Assembly: GCA_001567485.1 (NCBI GenBank)
Contig: JZRA01000016.1
Coordinates: 43,218 to 107,217, forward strand
Direction of reading: 5' to 3'
Origin: Chloroflexi bacterium OLB13
GTDB lineage: Bacteria > Chloroflexota > Anaerolineae > Aggregatilineales > Phototrophicaceae
DNA length: 64,000 nucleotides
Below the pieces are notes generated by a model, which saw only the letters and a program-made list of their open reading frames with translations, did no database searches and had not been told where the DNA came from. Positions 17,466 through 27,299 of this stretch are shown here, piece by piece. Numbering within the stretch: the first letter of the stretch is position 1; each line of letters opens with the position of its first letter. The position numbers and the translations under genes are program-made.

Positions 17466-18374
17466 TTGTCTACATTTCGTTCTGGGCTTCTCACGCCGCC
17501 TCGCGAAGAGGAAGAACGCAGTCCGTTTCGGCCTGTGTGGCGAAGCCTGATCTTCGAGCAGTACGCGATGTTTGCAATCGTTATCGGCACGTTCGCCCTC
17601 CAAGTGTTCTTGGGTATTGAACCTCCAAGTAGAATATCGGCGCCGCTCAATGTCCTGTTGGCATTACTTCCCGTATTCTTATGGCTGATCTGGTCGTATT
17701 TTCCGGAACGGCGAGCGCCGCAGCCTCGATCCGGCCTGATTCTGATCTTCCTCATGACTGCGCTGTTCGGGCAGGCCGTTGGCAGGCCGCTCATCAATGA
17801 CGTATTTCGTGTCAACGAATGGCTGCCGCTGTCGTCGGCGCTGACACGTATCGCTGGTTACACCGTGACGACCGGCCTCGTACAGGTGGGAATCTGCTAT
17901 CTCGTCATTCGTGCGATTGTCTGGCCAAACCTCATTCGATCACGCTATGACTTCATCGCCTATGGCGCTGTGGCGGCGCTGGGTTACACACTCGTACCCA
18001 ATGTCGAATTCGCGACAACGGGTAATCCGCTGGCGTATGTCGTCGCCCTGCATACGGCCGCGCAGGTTGTGACGCTCACCATGGCGATGATCGTCGTGGG
18101 CTATGGCGTATCCGCTGTCACGATTGACAATGTATCAGCACTAGCACAGCCCGTGATCTTTGCGGTGGCAGCAGGCGTTGTCGGCGCATCGATTCCACTT
18201 TTCGGCGGGTTTCTCAACGCATCGTTCTCAGCCGGCGGCACGTCACTACCACGCTACTTGTTCGCCATCCTATTCATCGGGGCGTTCATGACCGGATTGA
18301 TCTTCGTGATGCACTTTCTTTACCGCTTCTCCGAGCGCCAATCGGTCGAGCGTCGGCTCGGAACGCCGGAGTAG
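17466..18374 (+). CDS. Polytopic membrane protein, weakly PrsW-like
   Basis: This 302-residue protein has about eight membrane helices after a charged N-terminal tail (PPREEEERSPF). The segment DFIAYGAVAALGYTLVPNVEF and the later ALHTAAQVVTLTMAMI recall PrsW-type intramembrane proteases in spacing. The glutamates and histidines expected in PrsW motifs are only partly present, so activity is doubtful. Translation appears to start at TTG 17466 just after CGGAGG at 17456-17461. It is followed at a 3-nt gap by another envelope protein and then a secreted protease, perhaps one envelope operon. Function unknown. Confidence 0.55.
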   Translation: MSTFRSGLLTPPREEEERSPFRPVWRSLIFEQYAMFAIVIGTFALQVFLGIEPPSRISAPLNVLLALLPVFLWLIWSYFPERRAPQPRSGLILIFLMTALFGQAVGRPLINDVFRVNEWLPLSSALTRIAGYTVTTGLVQVGICYLVIRAIVWPNLIRSRYDFIAYGAVAALGYTLVPNVEFATTGNPLAYVVALHTAAQVVTLTMAMIVVGYGVSAVTIDNVSALAQPVIFAVAAGVVGASIPLFGGFLNASFSAGGTSLPRYLFAILFIGAFMTGLIFVMHFLYRFSERQSVERRLGTPE

Positions 18375-18377
18375 CTT

Positions 18378-18968
18378 GTGGCTGCCTATTTCGATGATGT
18401 CGACACGACATCACGGCGGGTTCGCTTCGCGCACTATTTCACCATACTCTACATGGTGGCTGCCCTGATCGTTGCGATCGGGCTTCGCGACACGTCGCTG
18501 TTCGCCACAACACGGTTCAGCAACGCGGAAGTTGGCATTGTGGCGTACTACCCGGCAAATTGGCTGCTCGATACGAGCACAAGCGTTATGCGTGCAACCG
18601 ACGTTAGCCAGCGCGAATTCAAGACCGTCATCGAGATCTCCGTGCTTCCATTTGGAAGCCGCATGAGCGCGCGCAACATCATCGATGACTTAACCTTTAA
18701 GCGGCGCGAGACCTTGCCTTACTACCGCAGCCTGACGACCTTCCCTTCTCTACTCCGGTCGCAAGATGAGGTGATCGTCAGCGAGTACACGTTCGTCAGT
18801 GCGCTGAACGACCCTTTCCTCGTCTCCGTCCCGACGGTGGTCATCGGTCGCGACGTAGCAATCGAGCGCCGCAATCAGGTCATCCTCGTGACGTTTCAAG
18901 CGGACGCACGGGTTTATGAAACCGAGTTGGCGGTGTTCGAACGATTCTTGGATACGCTGGAATTCTAG
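18378..18968 (+). CDS. Membrane-anchored hypothetical protein
   Basis: This 196-residue protein has one N-terminal membrane helix (about residues 17-36, HYFTILYMVAALIVAIGL) and a soluble extracytoplasmic domain. The domain starts VGIVAYYPANWLLDTS, a pattern seen in PsbP/DUF1795-like small domains, but the match is weak. The start is GTG at 18378, three nucleotides after the upstream stop. The next gene, a secreted protease, starts 5 nt after its stop. The tight spacing suggests the three genes act together at the cell surface. No function can be assigned. Confidence 0.6.
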   Translation: MAAYFDDVDTTSRRVRFAHYFTILYMVAALIVAIGLRDTSLFATTRFSNAEVGIVAYYPANWLLDTSTSVMRATDVSQREFKTVIEISVLPFGSRMSARNIIDDLTFKRRETLPYYRSLTTFPSLLRSQDEVIVSEYTFVSALNDPFLVSVPTVVIGRDVAIERRNQVILVTFQADARVYETELAVFERFLDTLEF

Positions 18969-18973
18969 CCGCA

Positions 18974-21205
18974 ATGCTTCGACTGATCGCTGCCTTAGTC
19001 CTTCTGATCACGCTCGCCGTTGAGTCGGCCGCACAAGTGCCAGCCGTGTCGTTTGACCTTGCTCGTGTGCAGCGCGCAACCGTCCAGATCATGCAGGCGC
19101 GCACAACCGGCGGCAGCACGCAGATCACGTGTGTCAGCTCCGGCAGTTTGATTACACCGACCGGGCTGATCCTGACTAACGCGCACGGGACAGTTCAGAA
19201 CGAGAGCTGCGATGGCAACCTTCTGATCGTCGCCATCAGCGTTCGTGACGGCGAACCACCGGTTCCAACGTTTCGAGCGCAGGTCATTCAGGCCGATGAC
19301 GGGCTGGATATCGCGCTGCTCCAAATCTCCGCAGAATTGAACGGTCAGCCTATCGACAGCACGTCGCTGAGCCTCCCCTATACTGAGGTCGCGCGGCCGG
19401 GCGATGTCGCCCTCGACGAGACAGTGTACGTCGTCGGATTCCCCGGCATCGGAGACGACCCAACGGTCGTTGTGCAGGCCAGCGTGCAAGGATTCACGGC
19501 AGAACCACGTGCTGAAAAGTCGTGGCTCAAGGTACGTGCCGTACAGGGCGACGTGACGATCAGCGGCCCCATGTCCGGCGGCGGCGCCTATAACCGCAGC
19601 GGCCAACTCGTCGGCATACCGACGATTGCGCCACTTGTACGCACATCCGATACGAGCAGCTGCATCCAGATTCAGGACACGAATCAGGACGGTTTGATCA
19701 CGCTGCAAGATGCCTGTGTGCCGTTGGGCGGCTCGATCAACACTATCCGCCCGGTTGCCTTTGCACTGCCCCTCATTCAGAGCGCCCAACTTGGAATCTC
19801 GATCCGCACCTCCTCCGAGACTGCACTGGCGAGTTCACCGTTCCCCCAGATTTCAAACCTTTTCTTCGCTCCATCAGTCACCAACGGGATGCCGACAACC
19901 GTGCTGGCCGACCTGCCCGCCGGCGCGACAAGCCTCTACTTGTTCTTTGACTATCGCGGTATGCGGCCCACGACGGTGTATGAACTGCGCGTCGCTGTCG
20001 ATGGTGTGACAAGCACGGTGTTCAGCCTGCCGCCCGTGCGCTGGAGTGGTGGCGAGGCCGGTCTGTGGTACATCGGGCTTACCGGTCAAGCCCTACCGAA
20101 CGGCGAGTACACGTTTATGCTGCTGGTTAACGGACAGGTGTCCGGCGACCCCAAGACGATACAGGTGGGCGGCGGCGCTCAATCCCGGCCGACGTTTCGC
20201 AGCATCGCCTTTCTTGTCTCTACCGGTGAGAATCAGGCCTTCGGCAATGGCTATATCCTCGGCCGTGGATCGACTGTCACCGCGCAGTTCACGTACGACA
20301 ACATGGTCGATGGCATCGAGTGGGCGGGCGTGTGGTACTTCGGCGGGCAGGAACTCGAGCCGCGCGTCGGGGGCCAGTGGAATACCGGTCAAGCTAACGG
20401 CTCACAATCGACATCGTTTACCGTTCCGGGCGGACTACTCCCGGGGCGCTATCGGCTGGAGCTGTACATTCAGGGGACATTGAGTGCGCTGGCCGACTTT
20501 ACGGTCGCGGGCATCCAAGAGGAGCTGCGTCCGCGTGTGTTCAGCCGGCAGCGCTTCGTCGCGGCCGAAACCCCTGCCGATGCCATCGGTGCACAGCCTG
20601 TCACGTCAGTGACGACCTCTATTCAGCGTCTGTTTGCGGTCTTCGACTGGGAGTCGATCGCAGTTGGAACACTCTGGCAGGTCACGATCAGCGTCGATGA
20701 CCGCGTGCTGTTCGATCGCATCGCACCGTGGACGCTGCCCGAAGATGGCGCTGGATACTGGATTGAACTCACGGCCAACACGGTGCTGCCCGATGGACGT
20801 TATCGACTTGACCTGCAAATGAATGGCATTCTCCTTCAGCGTGTTGAAACCGAAGTCGGCATCGGCCAGCTTCCAATCGACATTTTCGCGCAGGGCGCAG
20901 GTGTGCTGCTGCGCGGTCGCGTTATTGATGCCGATTCACGACTCGGCGTCGAAAATGTGACGATTGTGGTTCTCAGTGAACAGTTCTCAGTTGAGGACTA
21001 CCTCGCGCTAGCCGATCAGGTGTTCACCATGGCTACAACGGATCGTGACGGACGTTACCAGTTCTCCGATCTGCTTCGCTACAATGTGCCGTACAGCATC
21101 ATCATCAACACTGACGGGTATCTTCCGATCACCGCGGACGGAATTGTCGTTGACGAGACAACTGCGAATCCATTGGAGATCGACATTTACCTGACGAAGG
21201 GTTAA
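18974..21205 (+). CDS. Secreted trypsin-like serine protease with C-terminal carboxypeptidase-regulatory-like domain
   Basis: This 743-residue protein has a signal peptide (about residues 1-20, ending in ESAAQ). A chymotrypsin/HtrA-fold protease domain follows (about 30-275), with a likely triad of H71 (LTNAHGT), D112 (LDIALLQ) and S201 ([10 protein letters not shown]). A short Asp-rich loop, [12 protein letters not shown], looks like a calcium-binding insert. Residues about 290-630 hold two or three beta-rich modules with similar phrasing ([41 protein letters not shown]). Residues about 640-740 look like a carboxypeptidase-regulatory-like beta-sandwich ([14 protein letters not shown]). The usual GNSGG is replaced by GPMSGGG. 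Likely acts outside the cell; substrate unknown. Confidence 0.75.
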   Translation: MLRLIAALVLLITLAVESAAQVPAVSFDLARVQRATVQIMQARTTGGSTQITCVSSGSLITPTGLILTNAHGTVQNESCDGNLLIVAISVRDGEPPVPTFRAQVIQADDGLDIALLQISAELNGQPIDSTSLSLPYTEVARPGDVALDETVYVVGFPGIGDDPTVVVQASVQGFTAEPRAEKSWLKVRAVQGDVTISGPMSGGGAYNRSGQLVGIPTIAPLVRTSDTSSCIQIQDTNQDGLITLQDACVPLGGSINTIRPVAFALPLIQSAQLGISIRTSSETALASSPFPQISNLFFAPSVTNGMPTTVLADLPAGATSLYLFFDYRGMRPTTVYELRVAVDGVTSTVFSLPPVRWSGGEAGLWYIGLTGQALPNGEYTFMLLVNGQVSGDPKTIQVGGGAQSRPTFRSIAFLVSTGENQAFGNGYILGRGSTVTAQFTYDNMVDGIEWAGVWYFGGQELEPRVGGQWNTGQANGSQSTSFTVPGGLLPGRYRLELYIQGTLSALADFTVAGIQEELRPRVFSRQRFVAAETPADAIGAQPVTSVTTSIQRLFAVFDWESIAVGTLWQVTISVDDRVLFDRIAPWTLPEDGAGYWIELTANTVLPDGRYRLDLQMNGILLQRVETEVGIGQLPIDIFAQGAGVLLRGRVIDADSRLGVENVTIVVLSEQFSVEDYLALADQVFTMATTDRDGRYQFSDLLRYNVPYSIIINTDGYLPITADGIVVDETTANPLEIDIYLTKG

Positions 21206-21207
21206 TC

Positions 21208-21990
21208 GTGCCGGAGACTGAACGTCTTGACATCGAGGTGGCACGCCGTGGGTTAGCGCCAAGCCGCGAGAAAGCCCGTGGCATGATCATGGCAGGCGAA
21301 GTCACGGTGGATGGTGTAGTGCGTGACAAACCCGGAATGCGCATCCCGGTTGACAGCACGATCTCGACCAAAGCGAAACCCCGGTTTGTGTCTCGTGGCG
21401 GGGACAAACTGGACGCCGCTCTCACCGCGTTTCAGCTTGTGCCTCAGGACTTCGTATGCGCGGACGTGGGCGCCAGCACGGGCGGATTCACAGACTGCCT
21501 GCTGCAACACGGCGCCGCGCGGGTTTACGCAATTGATGTCGGCTACGGCCATCTTGACACGCGTTTGCGCAGTGATCCGCGTGTCGTCGTGATGGAACGC
21601 ACCAACGCCCGGTTCGTCGACCATCTTGACGAGTTGGTTGATCTGGCGGTTGTGGATGCCTCGTTCATCAGTCTCAGGCTGCTGCTCCCGGTGATGATTC
21701 GGTGGTTGAAACCTACTGGCAGCGTCGTCGCATTGATTAAGCCGCAGTTCGAGGCGGGTCGTCGTGATGTCGGCAAAGGTGGCGTTGTACGCGACACGTC
21801 AGTGCATCGGCGCGTCCTTCACGAAGCCCTAGCACATGCCGGCGAGATCGGCTTGCATCCCCATGGCCTGATACGATCCCCGCTGGTCGGCCCTGCCGGA
21901 AACATCGAGTTCCTCGTATGGCTGTCAGGAGAGCCGTCCGGCGGTGACATTAAGGCGATGATCGAGCAAGCGCTCGCCACAGACCGGTAG
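21208..21990 (+). CDS. tlyA: TlyA family rRNA (cytidine-2'-O)-methyltransferase
   Basis: This 260-residue protein has an N-terminal S4 RNA-binding domain ([20 protein letters not shown]) and a C-terminal FtsJ-like SAM methyltransferase domain ([18 protein letters not shown]). The family 2'-O-methylates 16S and 23S rRNA, and some members were first reported as hemolysins. [13 protein letters not shown] is the linker signature. The start is GTG at 21208, two nucleotides after the protease stop. It is followed by lepA after a 75-nt gap. Confidence 0.93.
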   Translation: MPETERLDIEVARRGLAPSREKARGMIMAGEVTVDGVVRDKPGMRIPVDSTISTKAKPRFVSRGGDKLDAALTAFQLVPQDFVCADVGASTGGFTDCLLQHGAARVYAIDVGYGHLDTRLRSDPRVVVMERTNARFVDHLDELVDLAVVDASFISLRLLLPVMIRWLKPTGSVVALIKPQFEAGRRDVGKGGVVRDTSVHRRVLHEALAHAGEIGLHPHGLIRSPLVGPAGNIEFLVWLSGEPSGGDIKAMIEQALATDR

Positions 21991-22065
21991 CGACGACCGG
22001 CCTTCGTTCTGATATACTGCTTGCCAATTCCCGCAAACAGTAATGGACGTCAATCCGGCCCAATC

Positions 22066-23871
22066 ATGGACCAGTCTCATATCCGAAATTTCTGCATTAT
22101 CGCCCATGTCGATCACGGCAAGTCAACGCTCGCTGACCGGCTCTTACAGCTCACGCACACGGTCAGCGAGCGTGAGATGCAGGCTCAGGTGCTCGACACC
22201 ATGGATCTCGAACGCGAACGCGGCGTTACGATCAAAGCCTCTGCCGTGCGTATGCGCTACCAATCGCAAGACGGCTCAGAGTATCTCATCAATCTGATCG
22301 ATACGCCGGGACACGTCGATTTCACCTACGAAGTGAGCCGCGCCCTGCAAGCGTGCGAAGGCGCCGTTCTGGTGGTCGACGCCAGTCAGGGCATTGAAGC
22401 GCAAACCCTCAGCAACGTATATCTCGCGCTCGAACAAGACCTCGAGCTGGTTCCGGTTATCAACAAGATCGACCTTCCCGCTGCGCGCCCGGACGAAGTC
22501 ACGCACGAGGTCGAGGAGTTGCTCGGCACGCCTGCGGCGGACATTGTGCCGATTTCCGCCAAGAACAATATCGGCATCGACGCTGTACTTGAAAAAGTGG
22601 TTCACACCGTTCCGCCGCCTTCAGGAGATGCGGATGCCCCACTGCGCGCCCTCGTCTTTGACAGCCACTACGACTCGTATAAAGGCGTCGTCGCTTACGT
22701 GCGTGTGGTGGATGGATCGGTGTCGGCACGGGACAAGCTGCGCCTGAAAGCAACCAACGTCGCCTTTGAACCAGTCGAAATTGGCGTGTTCAGTCCGGGA
22801 ATGCTGCCGGTCGATCAACTGCAGACCGGTGAAGTTGGCTACATCGCTACCGGGCTGAAGACTGTCAAAGAATGCCGGGTCGGTGACACGATCACACTGG
22901 CCGTCGGCGGTGCTGAGGATCCTCTGCCCGGTTACGAACAGGTCAAACCGATGGTGTTCGCCGGGATTTACCCGACCAACAACGACGAATACGGCGAGCT
23001 TCGTGATGCGCTGGAAAAACTTCAACTCAACGACGCATCGCTGCAATACGAGCCGGAAAGTTCACAGGCGCTGAACTTCGGATTTCGTGTCGGCTTCCTC
23101 GGACTGTTCCACATGGAGATCATTCAGGAGCGACTCGAACGCGAATACGACCTCGACATTCTCGCTACCGCGCCAAGCGTGAAGTACCGGATCGTTAAGC
23201 GTGACGGCGAGATGATCGAGATTGACAGCCCGGCTCAGATGCCCGACGAGTCCATCATCGCGGAGATCAGCGAGCCGTGGATGAAGATCCAGATCTACAC
23301 GCCGCAAGAATTCATCGGGCCAATTATGGATCTGGTCATCAAGAAACGCGGAATCTACGACACCACCGAGTATCTGGATCGATCTCGCGTGGTGCTGCAC
23401 TACCGCCTGCCGCTTGCTGAACTCATTATCGACTTCTATGACCGGCTCAAGAGCGCTACGCGCGGGTATGCCAGCCTCGACTATCAGTTCGATACCTACG
23501 AGACGGGCGATCTGGTCAAGCTGGACGTCTTGGTCAACAACGAACCGGTCGACGCGCTGGCGTTGATCGTCCATCGTGAGGATGCCTATCACAAGGGCCA
23601 GCGTCTCGTAACCCGGCTGAAGGAACTCATTCCGCGTCAGATGTTCGTGGTACCGATTCAGGCGGCGGTTGGAAAGCGGGTGATCTCGCGCGCGAACGTG
23701 AGCGCGATGCGCAAAGACGTCCTTGCCAAATGCTACGGCGGTGACATCACGCGGAAAAAGAAACTGCTCGAAAAACAGAAAAAGGGCAAGAAGCGCATGA
23801 AGATGATCGGCTCGGTCGAGGTGCCGCAGGACGCATTCATGGCGCTGCTCAGCCTCGATGACGAGGACTAG
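22066..23871 (+). CDS. lepA: Translation elongation factor 4 (LepA)
   Basis: This 601-residue ribosomal GTPase matches LepA in length and order: G1 [25 protein letters not shown]3 DTPGHVDF, G4 NKIDLPAA, and the LepA-specific C-terminal domain ending in [16 protein letters not shown]. It promotes back-translocation or late ribosome assembly steps. ATG at 22066 gives the canonical N terminus [18 protein letters not shown]; a TTG at 22021 would add an unlikely 15-residue tail. No strong Shine-Dalgarno is visible. Its stop lies 7 nt from the stop of the convergent unknown gene. Confidence 0.96.
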   Translation: MDQSHIRNFCIIAHVDHGKSTLADRLLQLTHTVSEREMQAQVLDTMDLERERGVTIKASAVRMRYQSQDGSEYLINLIDTPGHVDFTYEVSRALQACEGAVLVVDASQGIEAQTLSNVYLALEQDLELVPVINKIDLPAARPDEVTHEVEELLGTPAADIVPISAKNNIGIDAVLEKVVHTVPPPSGDADAPLRALVFDSHYDSYKGVVAYVRVVDGSVSARDKLRLKATNVAFEPVEIGVFSPGMLPVDQLQTGEVGYIATGLKTVKECRVGDTITLAVGGAEDPLPGYEQVKPMVFAGIYPTNNDEYGELRDALEKLQLNDASLQYEPESSQALNFGFRVGFLGLFHMEIIQERLEREYDLDILATAPSVKYRIVKRDGEMIEIDSPAQMPDESIIAEISEPWMKIQIYTPQEFIGPIMDLVIKKRGIYDTTEYLDRSRVVLHYRLPLAELIIDFYDRLKSATRGYASLDYQFDTYETGDLVKLDVLVNNEPVDALALIVHREDAYHKGQRLVTRLKELIPRQMFVVPIQAAVGKRVISRANVSAMRKDVLAKCYGGDITRKKKLLEKQKKGKKRMKMIGSVEVPQDAFMALLSLDDED

Positions 23872-23878
23872 CTATTAG

Positions 23879-24430
23879 CTAGCGACCGAGAAACGCGGCG
23901 GCAGCAGTACCGAGCGACTCGCGAAAATCGAGGCTGCGCGCAGCCTCTAGCAAAGCCGAACCCGCCAGCTTGAACGTGGCGTCGCCGATATTCAGATCGC
24001 ACCGTTCGACACCCCGGAATCCACGGCCGGTCGTCACGATCATTCGTGCATTTGGCACAAGAGTGTCCCACAAGTCGCCCGTGATCGTTATCGCGTCCGG
24101 CCCGAACGACAGGTCATCGAGAACCGCTGCATAGGCGGGATCCACCAACGGGCCGTCGATTATGGTCAACGTCGTTTCCGAGAACAACCGGATCGAGCGT
24201 TCAAGCGCAACCGTGCCAGCAGCGCCAAACTGCGCGTATGCCGCAAGGTCGAACACGATCGCGCCAAGATACGGCTCTGTCGCGTCAAGGATCAGCCTTC
24301 CGTAAGGCAGCAGCGGCTCGTCATATCGCTGTGCTTCAATGGGCAAAAAGTCGAAGCGCGGTGAGACGTATAACGCGAGATGCTTGCCCTGCGCCGCGAT
24401 GCTGTGTATCTTGGCGCCGATATCACGCAT
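23879..24430 (-). CDS. Conserved-looking hypothetical protein next to cinA
   Basis: This 183-residue soluble protein has no signal or membrane segment. It has alternating hydrophobic strands and helices (for example YLGAIVFDLAAYAQFGAAG and FGPDAITITGDLWDTL), compatible with an alpha/beta fold. It starts 8 nt inside the end of cinA, implying coupled translation. No family is recognised. The dependence on cinA suggests a shared pathway (nucleotide or NAD repair) but this is only context. Confidence 0.6.
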   Translation of the reverse strand: MRDIGAKIHSIAAQGKHLALYVSPRFDFLPIEAQRYDEPLLPYGRLILDATEPYLGAIVFDLAAYAQFGAAGTVALERSIRLFSETTLTIIDGPLVDPAYAAVLDDLSFGPDAITITGDLWDTLVPNARMIVTTGRGFRGVERCDLNIGDATFKLAGSALLEAARSLDFRESLGTAAAAFLGR

Positions 24431-25640
24431 GAGCCGCTTGTTCTTCGATCATCCACCATAACTGAGCCATCGACCACGTCTCGACCCAGTTACGGATCAG
24501 CTCGGAACGTGCGCCAAAGCCGTAACTGCGCGATCTAGTGCGCTCTCCATATGACACGAGTACGGTTGTGCCGGGTTGTTGATCGCTCGCCTCATCGACG
24601 TCCTCGGCCGTGACCACGACGACATAGGCCCGGTTCTCACCTTTGCCGATAAGCGTGCGACCTACTGCCTCGGCGACCCCGCGGCTCGAGGTGTCTTCGA
24701 GGTCTGACAGCCCGTCGATCAGGGCTGCCGCCGAGGGATAGGCGGCACGATCAACCACGTCCGTGCCGAGTTCATTCAACAGCCCGCCGATCCCACACTC
24801 TACCAGCGAAACCCCGACACGATGCTGTTCTAAGCGCTTGTGGAGCACGCCGGCGAGCGTTTCTCCATCGACCCCATAAACATATCGCCCGATTCTCTGC
24901 CGCAGGTCTGTCTCTACTGCTTCGATCATGGCTTCGGCAGCTGCGCGTGTCGCGGCTTTCGCCGTGATACGCACGTCCACTTGTCCATTATGCGCGGCAA
25001 GCCCGACAGTTGGGTTTTCACACTCCAACAGTTCGCTGCCGATCACTTCATCGAGCATGCTCTCGCCAATGCCTGCCGTATGCAAGACACGAGGAAGGAT
25101 CACGCTCAAATCATAGCGCGACTTGAGCAGAGGCAGCACTTTGCCATTCATCAGGAACTTCATCTCACGCGGAACGCCCGGCAGCGCCACGACGAGGCTC
25201 CCGTTGTGCTCGACGGCGAATCCCGGAGCAGTGCCTACAGCATTTTCTAGCACGATGGCTCCCGCGGGCACATACGCTTGCCGTCGGTTATTCTGGCTCA
25301 TCGAAGCGTGGAAGCTGCGAAAACGCTCGGCAATCTGGGCGTAGAGATAGTCGTGGAATTCCAACCCGCGATCCGTGGCATCTGCGACGGCTTCGCGTGT
25401 CATATCATCAACTGTCGGCCCCAGCCCGCCGCACATGATCACGATATTCGAACGCGCCATCGCCATTCTCACCGTTTGCGCAATCCGCGCCCGGTTATCG
25501 CCAACTGAAGTCATGTAGAGAACGTTAATTCCGTAGTCACGCAGGAAGCGGGCCAAGAAGACAGAGTTCGTGTCCGTGATCTCTCCAAGAAGCAGTTCCG
25601 TGCCGACACTAATCAGCTCGCTGTTGACAGTTTGGGTCAT
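24423..25640 (-). CDS. cinA: CinA-like protein with degenerate C-terminal amidase domain
   Basis: This 405-residue protein opens with the CinA/MoeA-like domain (residues 1-170, SVGTELLLGEITDTNSVFLA; MCGGLGPTVDDMTREAVAD). This domain hydrolyses ADP-ribose-type or nicotinamide nucleotide substrates. The C-terminal third should be a PncC-type nicotinamide-nucleotide amidase with an ESCTGG motif. Here it reads VECGIGGLL and lacks the serine, and the downstream GPGGG-type loop is absent. The first domain looks active and the second inactive. It sits upstream of an overlapping unknown gene. Confidence 0.85.
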   Translation of the reverse strand: MTQTVNSELISVGTELLLGEITDTNSVFLARFLRDYGINVLYMTSVGDNRARIAQTVRMAMARSNIVIMCGGLGPTVDDMTREAVADATDRGLEFHDYLYAQIAERFRSFHASMSQNNRRQAYVPAGAIVLENAVGTAPGFAVEHNGSLVVALPGVPREMKFLMNGKVLPLLKSRYDLSVILPRVLHTAGIGESMLDEVIGSELLECENPTVGLAAHNGQVDVRITAKAATRAAAEAMIEAVETDLRQRIGRYVYGVDGETLAGVLHKRLEQHRVGVSLVECGIGGLLNELGTDVVDRAAYPSAAALIDGLSDLEDTSSRGVAEAVGRTLIGKGENRAYVVVVTAEDVDEASDQQPGTTVLVSYGERTRSRSYGFGARSELIRNWVETWSMAQLWWMIEEQAAHA

Positions 25641-25667
25641 GGCTTTCGTTCACTTTCGACGTATTTG

Positions 25668-25697
25668 TTGCAATTCTTGGACTCGCGCAATTATAAT
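25668..25697 (+). promoter_or_regulatory. Sigma70-type promoter of the sugar-type ABC ATPase gene
   Basis: TTGCAA at 25668-25673, 18-nt spacer, perfect TATAAT at 25692-25697. The expected transcript would have a leader of about 95 nt before the GTG at 25799. Overlaps nothing coding. Confidence 0.55.
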
Positions 25698-25739
25698 CTG
25701 CTTTGGTTGGAAACGTAGTTATGCAGTTTGCAACAAATC

Positions 25740-25754
25740 TGTGCATATTGCACA
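25740..25754. promoter_or_regulatory. Small inverted repeat in the leader of the sugar-type ATPase gene
   Basis: TGTGCA, three bases, TGCACA: a perfect 6-3-6 inverted repeat about 40 nt downstream of the predicted transcription start. It could be an operator or a weak hairpin. Its length is short enough to arise by chance. Confidence 0.3.
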
Positions 25755-25798
25755 AACCAGCCAGATGGTCGTGGGTTACTGAATCACTGGAGGATACT

Positions 25799-26908
25799 GT
25801 GGCGAGCATTTCGTTCAAGCATGTTTACAAGCGTTATGGCAACAATGCCGTGGTAAAGGACCTGAATATTGAGGTTGCTGATAAAGAATTCCTCGTATTC
25901 GTCGGGCCGTCAGGCTGCGGCAAGTCGACTAGTTTGCGCATGCTCGCCGGCCTAGAGGAGATCAGCGAGGGCGAAATCTGTATTGGCGATCGTGTCGTGA
26001 ACAATGTCGCGCCGAAGGATCGCGATGTCGCGATGGTGTTCCAGAGTTACGCGCTTTACCCGCACATGACGGTGTACGAAAACATGGCGTTCGGCCTCAA
26101 GCTGCGCAAAACGCCGAAGACTGTCATCGACCAGCGCGTGAAGGAAGCCGCAGATCAGCTCGGTATCGGTCAGCTGTTAGATCGCCGCCCCCGTCAGCTC
26201 TCTGGCGGTCAGCGGCAGCGCGTGGCGGTCGGTCGCGCGATTGTACGTGAACCGAAGGTCTTCCTGATGGATGAGCCGCTCTCGAACTTGGATGCCAAGC
26301 TCCGTGTCGAGGCGCGTTCGTTCATTTCGAAACTGCATCAGCGCCTTGGCACCACGTTCATTTACGTGACCCACGATCAGGTCGAAGCTATGACAATGGG
26401 TACGCGCATCTGCGTACTGAGCGCTGGTGAGCTGCAGCAGATCGACTCGCCGTACAACTTGTACCACCATCCGCACAACCTGTTCGTCGCCGGCTTCATC
26501 GGCAGCCCTGCGATGAACTTCTTTGATGGCACGCTCAATAAGGTTGACGGGCAGCTCACCGTAGATCTTGGCGCGTTCAAGATCCCGGTTCCGGCGTCGA
26601 AGGTAGCGAGTTTCGAGAAGTCAGCCGGGAAGAAGGTCATCTTGGGTATTCGCCCAGAAGACATTCACGACATCGAATACAAGCCGCAAGGGATCACGCC
26701 CGCGACCATCGAGGTCAACGTTGAAGTGGTTGAGCAGATGGGCAACGAGGTCAATCTCTACCTCGAGGAACAGGGCAAGACCTTCATCGCACGCGTCGAT
26801 CCCCGCACAAAAGCCTCGGTTGGCAATCGCGTCGGGGTGGCTTTGGCGACTGACAATATGCACCTGTTTGACGCAGACACTAAGATCTCGCTAGCGGATA
26901 TGGGCTGA
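25799..26908 (+). CDS. Sugar-type ABC transporter ATP-binding protein (UgpC/MsmX/MalK-like)
   Basis: This 369-residue ATPase has Walker A GPSGCGKST, Q-loop VFQSYALYPHMTVYENM, signature LSGGQRQRVAVGRA, Walker B FLMDEPLSNLDAKL, the H-loop TYVTHDQ and a C-terminal TOBE/regulatory domain (residues 240-369) with GIRPEDI. This layout is the carbohydrate-uptake (CUT1) type, where one ATPase may serve several importers. Start GTG 25799 follows GGAGG at 25789-25793. No binding protein or permease is adjacent, so it is probably a shared ATPase. It ends in a strong terminator. Confidence 0.93.
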   Translation: MASISFKHVYKRYGNNAVVKDLNIEVADKEFLVFVGPSGCGKSTSLRMLAGLEEISEGEICIGDRVVNNVAPKDRDVAMVFQSYALYPHMTVYENMAFGLKLRKTPKTVIDQRVKEAADQLGIGQLLDRRPRQLSGGQRQRVAVGRAIVREPKVFLMDEPLSNLDAKLRVEARSFISKLHQRLGTTFIYVTHDQVEAMTMGTRICVLSAGELQQIDSPYNLYHHPHNLFVAGFIGSPAMNFFDGTLNKVDGQLTVDLGAFKIPVPASKVASFEKSAGKKVILGIRPEDIHDIEYKPQGITPATIEVNVEVVEQMGNEVNLYLEEQGKTFIARVDPRTKASVGNRVGVALATDNMHLFDADTKISLADMG

Positions 26909-26932
26909 TTACTCGACAGGTCATCCCGTAGT

Positions 26933-26977
26933 GAAATAAAAGAGGCGCTCGTGAAAGTTGAGCGCCTCTTTTATTTC
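26933..26977. terminator. Bidirectional intrinsic terminator with a perfect 18-bp stem
   Basis: GAAATAAAAGAGGCGCTC (26933-26950) is the exact reverse complement of 26960-26977, with a 9-nt loop. The GC-rich core is flanked by A/T tracts on both sides, giving a U-run in either direction. It separates the convergent ATPase gene and DUF35 gene. Confidence 0.9.
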
Positions 26978-26995
26978 TCTGGATTTATCGACCCT

Positions 26996-27292
26996 CTAGA
27001 CGTTGAGTACGGGCCGGAACTTGTATCCGTAGATGATGACACCGCGTTCCCCTTCGGTGGAGAGTTTTCGAGTCACCATCTCCACTCGATCCCCGATGGA
27101 GACGACTCCGTCAATATCCGTCAACTGGGCAGTGACTATCGGGCCTTCGTCCAAACGCACAAGTGCGATCAAGTAAGGAGCCTGATCTTCAAAGCCAGCC
27201 GGAGGTTCCATCACGACCGTGAAGCTCTCCACCACCCCACGGCCTGAGAACCGCACGCGCTCTGGCGTAACCATTGGTGCAGCAGTTGTCAT
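26996..27292 (-). CDS. DUF35 OB-fold protein (C-terminal half of the thiolase/HMG-CoA synthase partner)
   Basis: This 98-residue protein is an OB-fold of the DUF35 family: FSGRGVVESFTVVMEPPAGF, then QAPYLIALVRLDEGPIV, and ending GVIIYGYKFRPV. In archaea the full DUF35 protein (zinc ribbon plus OB fold) bridges thiolase and HMG-CoA synthase so that acetoacetyl-CoA is channelled. Here the OB part is its own gene: ATG 27292 lies 7 nt after the stop of a 61-residue gene matching the other half. No strong ribosome binding site is seen, so coupling is likely. The four zinc cysteines are absent. Part of the HMGR-HMGS-thiolase operon by order. Confidence 0.8.
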   Translation of the reverse strand: MTTAAPMVTPERVRFSGRGVVESFTVVMEPPAGFEDQAPYLIALVRLDEGPIVTAQLTDIDGVVSIGDRVEMVTRKLSTEGERGVIIYGYKFRPVLNV

Positions 27293-27299
27293 AGTGTGT

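Noticed and set aside
23865..23885. Short palindrome CTAGCT-ATT-AGCTAG between lepA and the unknown gene
   Set aside because: It is formed by the two convergent stop codons and is too short and AT-balanced to call a terminator.
26951..27247. Plus-strand frame between the ATPase and thiolase loci
   Set aside because: It starts inside the terminator and is antisense to the DUF35 OB gene.
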